This document shows positions 6,844-8,562 of a stretch of DNA of 8,562 nucleotides, one piece after another. Origin of the DNA: Clostridia bacterium (lineage in GTDB: Bacteria > Bacillota > Clostridia > Christensenellales > Aristaeellaceae); contig JAFPYA010000246.1 of the NCBI GenBank assembly GCA_017412445.1, positions 1-8,562 of the forward strand, given 5' to 3'. The notes under the pieces were generated by a model that did not search any database, was not told the DNA's origin, and worked only from the letters and a program-made list of their open reading frames with translations. The translations under genes were made by a program, and so were the position numbers. Position 1 is the first letter of the stretch. Each line of letters begins with the position of its first letter.

Positions 6844-7615
6844 TTTAATCAAAATGGATTTGTACAGGCTGTTCAAATCCAAGCCGTTCATCATTTGCCT
6901 TGCCATTTCGGCGCTGCTTGCGCTGGCCTCCACGCCAATTGAAAAGGCGTTCTCGCTGCTTGCTGCGGCGTTGGCCGGAGAAGGTGCCGCTGACCTGTTC
7001 GATAAGCAGGAAAAAATGTCGGCCATCCTCTTAAGCCCGTTATTTCCGGGCAGCTTCGGCGCGATACTTCCGTTTATATCGCTCGTATCCTATTACAACG
7101 CGGACATCGAGCACGGCTATATAAAGAACATCGCGGGTCAGCTGCCCGCAAGGGGACTTACCGTGTTTTCAAAGTTCTTTGCGACCATACCTCATAACCT
7201 CATATTCATGTGTGTGGGCGTGCTGCTCAACATATTGGGCACGATGTTCCTGCGCACAATAGTCTGGGACGCAGAGGTCGCAAGTGCGTTAGGCACGTTC
7301 TTTATAAAGCTGCTGCTGATGCAGTCGGTCGCCACGCTCCTTGTGTTCGTGGTCTCCACGCTGAGGCTCAAGTCGCTTGGAGCTATACTGGCGGTGCTCA
7401 TGGGCAGCCCTATGATGACCATCGTATACGGACTGATCTCGACGCTGCTCGAGAGAGTCGGCATAAAGAATTTCAGCCTGAGCGATTACATGCCCGACGC
7501 AATACTTTGCGAAACGCAGCCTGAGATACTTACGGCAATACTTTCGGCGCTGATATTCGGCGCAATCTTCCTCGCACTCGCAATTCGCGTTTTCGACAGA
7601 CGCGATGTCAAATAA
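6836..7615 (+). CDS. ABC-2 type transporter permease
   Basis: 259 residues. The ATG at 6836 overlaps the end of the ATPase gene by 8 nt and has GGGAGG (6822-6827) 8 nt before it, so translation is probably coupled. About six membrane segments are visible: near 17-33, 63-87, 112-136, 150-173, 178-199 and 234-252. A long extracytoplasmic stretch (about 34-62) follows helix 1. The 'YYNADIEHGYIKNI' stretch after helix 2 is characteristic of ABC-2/BcrB-like permeases ('..E...GT.KN'). Together with the ATPase it should form a dimeric exporter. There is only one permease gene, as in BcrAB-like systems, rather than the EG pair of classical LanFEG immunity transporters. Confidence 0.85.
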   Translation: MLNLIKMDLYRLFKSKPFIICLAISALLALASTPIEKAFSLLAAALAGEGAADLFDKQEKMSAILLSPLFPGSFGAILPFISLVSYYNADIEHGYIKNIAGQLPARGLTVFSKFFATIPHNLIFMCVGVLLNILGTMFLRTIVWDAEVASALGTFFIKLLLMQSVATLLVFVVSTLRLKSLGAILAVLMGSPMMTIVYGLISTLLERVGIKNFSLSDYMPDAILCETQPEILTAILSALIFGAIFLALAIRVFDRRDVK

Positions 7616-7637
7616 AAACATAATTGGAGGCTTCAAA

Positions 7638-8147
7638 ATGAAAAAACGCAGGAACGCACTCTCTGTTACAGGTACTATCATAGCTCTTATAGGTCTTTTG
7701 GCCGCGCCCCTTACGGGCTTTATAGCGGGCACAACCGGCGCAATAATCTGCACGGTCATAGCGGGCGTAGGCGCGCTGCTGGCGGTCATCTCACTCGCAA
7801 AAGGCGGCAAGGGGATAGGCGCTGTCGTTATGGCAGTCATAGCCATACTGCTCGCGTTCTCACTTGCGTCCGCCGCGAACGGCTTTATCGAAACTGTTCA
7901 CTCCAAGGCCGTTGAGCTCGGCAATGCGCCCCTTGTTGAAAAGTATATGGCGCCCAACAAGCTCGGCTTTGTAGGCTGTGTGTTGAGAATCCCCAATGAC
8001 GACGCGGACCTTGACGCCGGAGAAAGCGTTATAAATCAGTTCGTCGAACAAATCCAATTGGTGAACGACGCCATGAAGGATGAGAACGCCGCAGCGGCAG
8101 ACCCTGCAGTCGAAACGACCGAAACGATCGCGCCTCAGGGCGAATAA
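7638..8147 (+). CDS. Three-helix membrane protein of unknown function
   Basis: 169 residues from the ATG at 7638, which has TGGAGG (7625-7630) 7 nt before it. An ATG at 7605 in the same frame overlaps the permease and lacks a site of its own. Residues 10-30, 34-53 and 60-80 are hydrophobic, glycine- and alanine-rich membrane segments, reminiscent of DUF4190-like proteins (topology only). The remainder, about 81-169, is hydrophilic: a mixed region 'GFIETVHSKAVELGNAPLVEKYM', then an acidic, low-complexity tail rich in Asp, Glu, Ala and Thr. It lies 22 nt after the permease stop and is probably the third gene of the same operon, perhaps an accessory subunit or a self-protection protein. I do not recognise the family. 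Confidence 0.72.
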   Translation: MKKRRNALSVTGTIIALIGLLAAPLTGFIAGTTGAIICTVIAGVGALLAVISLAKGGKGIGAVVMAVIAILLAFSLASAANGFIETVHSKAVELGNAPLVEKYMAPNKLGFVGCVLRIPNDDADLDAGESVINQFVEQIQLVNDAMKDENAAAADPAVETTETIAPQGE

Positions 8148-8238
8148 GCCGGCCGCATATCAAAAACGCCAGTTTGCGCCTGCAAGCGCGGTTCAGAGGT
8201 TAAAAAGTCCGCCTTTAATGCTAAATTACGGCGATTTA

Positions 8239-8267
8239 TTGACAAACGCGGGTCCCCGTGCTAAAAT
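8239..8267 (+). promoter_or_regulatory. Near-consensus sigma-A promoter
   Basis: TTGACA (8239-8244), a 17-base spacer and TAAAAT (8262-8267) give a match of 6/6 and 5/6 with ideal spacing. Transcription should start near 8274. The spacer contains the G/C-rich quasi-palindrome CGGGTCCCCG, which might be bound by a repressor but could be chance. Confidence 0.85.
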
Positions 8268-8278
8268 ATCTCTCAACA

Positions 8279-8309
8279 GCACAAGCTGCGAACGCTATGC
8301 ACAAGCAGG
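8279..8309 (+). repeat. Short direct repeat at the start of the leader
   Basis: GCACAAGC followed by NG occurs at 8279-8288 and again at 8299-8308, a 20-bp period (about two helical turns), just after the predicted transcription start. It could be a tandem protein-binding site or chance. Confidence 0.3.
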
Positions 8310-8467
8310 CGGCCAAACACAAAAACACCCCGGAGAAAAACCGGTATCTGAAGGTGCCGAGGGCCATCATAAGGTGGCTTGCGGCGCCTTTTATTGTTTG
8401 TGATAAAGGCCGCGGAATCACCTGCACTCAAAAGACACTGTCGCCTGACGACGAGGAGGAAAAATGA
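8297..8467 (+). CDS. Leader open frame, 56 codons, spanning a terminator (possible leader peptide or short gene)
   Basis: The first ATG after the predicted transcription start opens a 56-codon frame. Its TGA (8465-8467) overlaps the ATG (8464-8466) of the next gene in an ATGA junction. The N-terminal half is basic ('MHKQAAKHKNTPEKNRYLK'), the middle is hydrophobic ('AIIRWLAAPFIVC', 23-35), and the end is acidic ('DDEEEK', 51-56). Codons 1-30 have mostly G or C at the third position, as in the genes nearby. No convincing ribosome binding site precedes the ATG. Codons 19-35 coincide with the terminator hairpin and U-tract, so most transcripts would end without a stop codon. It may be a leader peptide, a short gene of the kind seen at 5605, or a fortuitous frame. 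Confidence 0.35.
   Translation: MHKQAAKHKNTPEKNRYLKVPRAIIRWLAAPFIVCDKGRGITCTQKTLSPDDEEEK
8351..8399 (+). terminator. Intrinsic terminator in the leader (candidate attenuator)
   Basis: The arms 8351-8359 (AAGGTGCCG) and 8382-8390 (CGGCGCCTT) make nine pairs with one G-U. An inner stem of seven pairs closes on an ATAA loop, separated from the outer stem by a 2x2 internal loop. The hairpin is followed by TTTTATTGTTTG (8389-8400). It lies about 125 nt after the promoter and 65 nt before the next gene, the usual place for transcription attenuation. An upstream segment, 8342-8346, can pair with 8355-8359 as an alternative structure, and CCGG at 8330-8333 can mask it by pairing with 8341-8344. Both alternatives are short and weak. 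Confidence 0.75.
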
Positions 8468-8562
8468 AAACACTCAGAAATACGCTGATTTATGCGCTTA
8501 TCATGTGCTTCGCGCTTGCAAATACGGCGCTGGCGGCCACGTTCACGGACGCGCACGGGAAC
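8464..8562 (+). CDS. Secreted protein, probably an iron/cobalamin-type substrate-binding protein (partial)
   Basis: Only 33 codons are in the window. The ATG at 8464 follows GAGGAGG (8453-8459) closely. Residues 1-24 are a signal peptide ('MKTLRNTLIYALIMCFALANTALA') with an ALA cleavage site and no lipobox (Cys15 is preceded by Met). The mature start 'ATFTDAHGN' resembles the first strand of helical-backbone metal/siderophore/cobalamin-binding proteins, which often read '.T(V/F)TDA.G..V'. That identification rests on nine residues and is tentative. It would be controlled by the promoter and attenuator just upstream. Confidence 0.55.
   Translation, partial: MKTLRNTLIYALIMCFALANTALAATFTDAHGN

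Larger units (their letters stand above)
8148..8463. other. Intergenic and leader region before the right-edge gene
   Basis: No terminator was found after the membrane-protein gene in 8148-8238; two short GCGC/TTGC hairpins there lack a T-run. From 8239 the region holds a strong promoter and then a leader of about 190 nt. The leader has an intrinsic terminator (8351-8399) and an open frame (8297-8467). No tRNA, and no signature of a known riboswitch class such as TPP, SAM, cobalamin, c-di-GMP, ZTP or guanidine, was recognised. Confidence 0.65.

Noticed and set aside
7605..7637. Earlier ATG for the three-helix membrane protein, overlapping the permease end
   Set aside because: No ribosome binding site precedes it, whereas TGGAGG is well placed for the ATG at 7638 and the signal-anchor-like basic start MKKRRN fits there.
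8274..8350. Known riboswitch aptamer in the leader
   Set aside because: I compared by eye with TPP, SAM, cobalamin, c-di-GMP, THF, ZTP, glycine, fluoride and guanidine consensus segments and found none; a covariance-model search (Rfam) would decide.

Overview
The window (about 55-57% G+C by eye) reads like a Clostridia-type Firmicute, probably from a gut community. The evidence is AGGAGG-class ribosome binding sites before nearly every gene, near-consensus sigma-A promoters, a TTG start with a strong Shine-Dalgarno, intrinsic terminators, and a fibrolytic-style sugar-uptake locus. The taxonomic guess is an inference; there is no marker gene in the window.

Region 1 (1-5488) is a glycan-utilisation locus. 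On the minus strand is the N-terminus of a secreted extracellular sugar-binding protein of an ABC importer (partial at the left edge). A 324-base divergent control region follows. It carries a promoter facing each way and two copies of a palindrome (ATTTTAGCTAAA core, centres 54 bp apart). On the plus strand, three tightly spaced genes follow: a large GH106-like glycoside hydrolase (844 aa), a compact clan GH-D (GH36-like, alpha-galactosidase type) hydrolase (513 aa), and an SGNH/GDSL esterase (197 aa). None of the three enzymes has a signal peptide. The simplest model is that acetylated oligosaccharides are imported through the ABC system and then deacetylated and cleaved in the cytoplasm.

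Region 2 (5489-5925) holds a short basic protein (73 aa). Its reading frame runs straight through a strong intrinsic terminator, with the stop codon 37 bases beyond the U-tract. Most transcripts should therefore lack a stop codon. This is the architecture of the alternative ribosome-rescue factors ArfA (Escherichia coli) and BrfA (Bacillus subtilis), and is the most interesting feature of the window.

Region 3 (5926-8147) is an export-type ABC operon: a BcrA/LanF-like ATPase with a glutamate in place of the Q-loop glutamine, an overlapping six-helix ABC-2 permease, and a three-helix membrane protein of unknown function.

Region 4 (8148-8562) has a near-perfect promoter (TTGACA-N17-TAAAAT), then a leader of about 190 nt with a strong intrinsic terminator in its middle. 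The leader is spanned by a 56-codon open frame whose TGA overlaps the ATG of the next gene. That next gene is a secreted protein, cut off at the right edge, whose first mature residues resemble an iron/cobalamin-type substrate-binding protein. The leader looks like an attenuator, or a second short gene with an internal terminator. No tRNA, rRNA, CRISPR array, insertion sequence or recognisable known riboswitch was seen.
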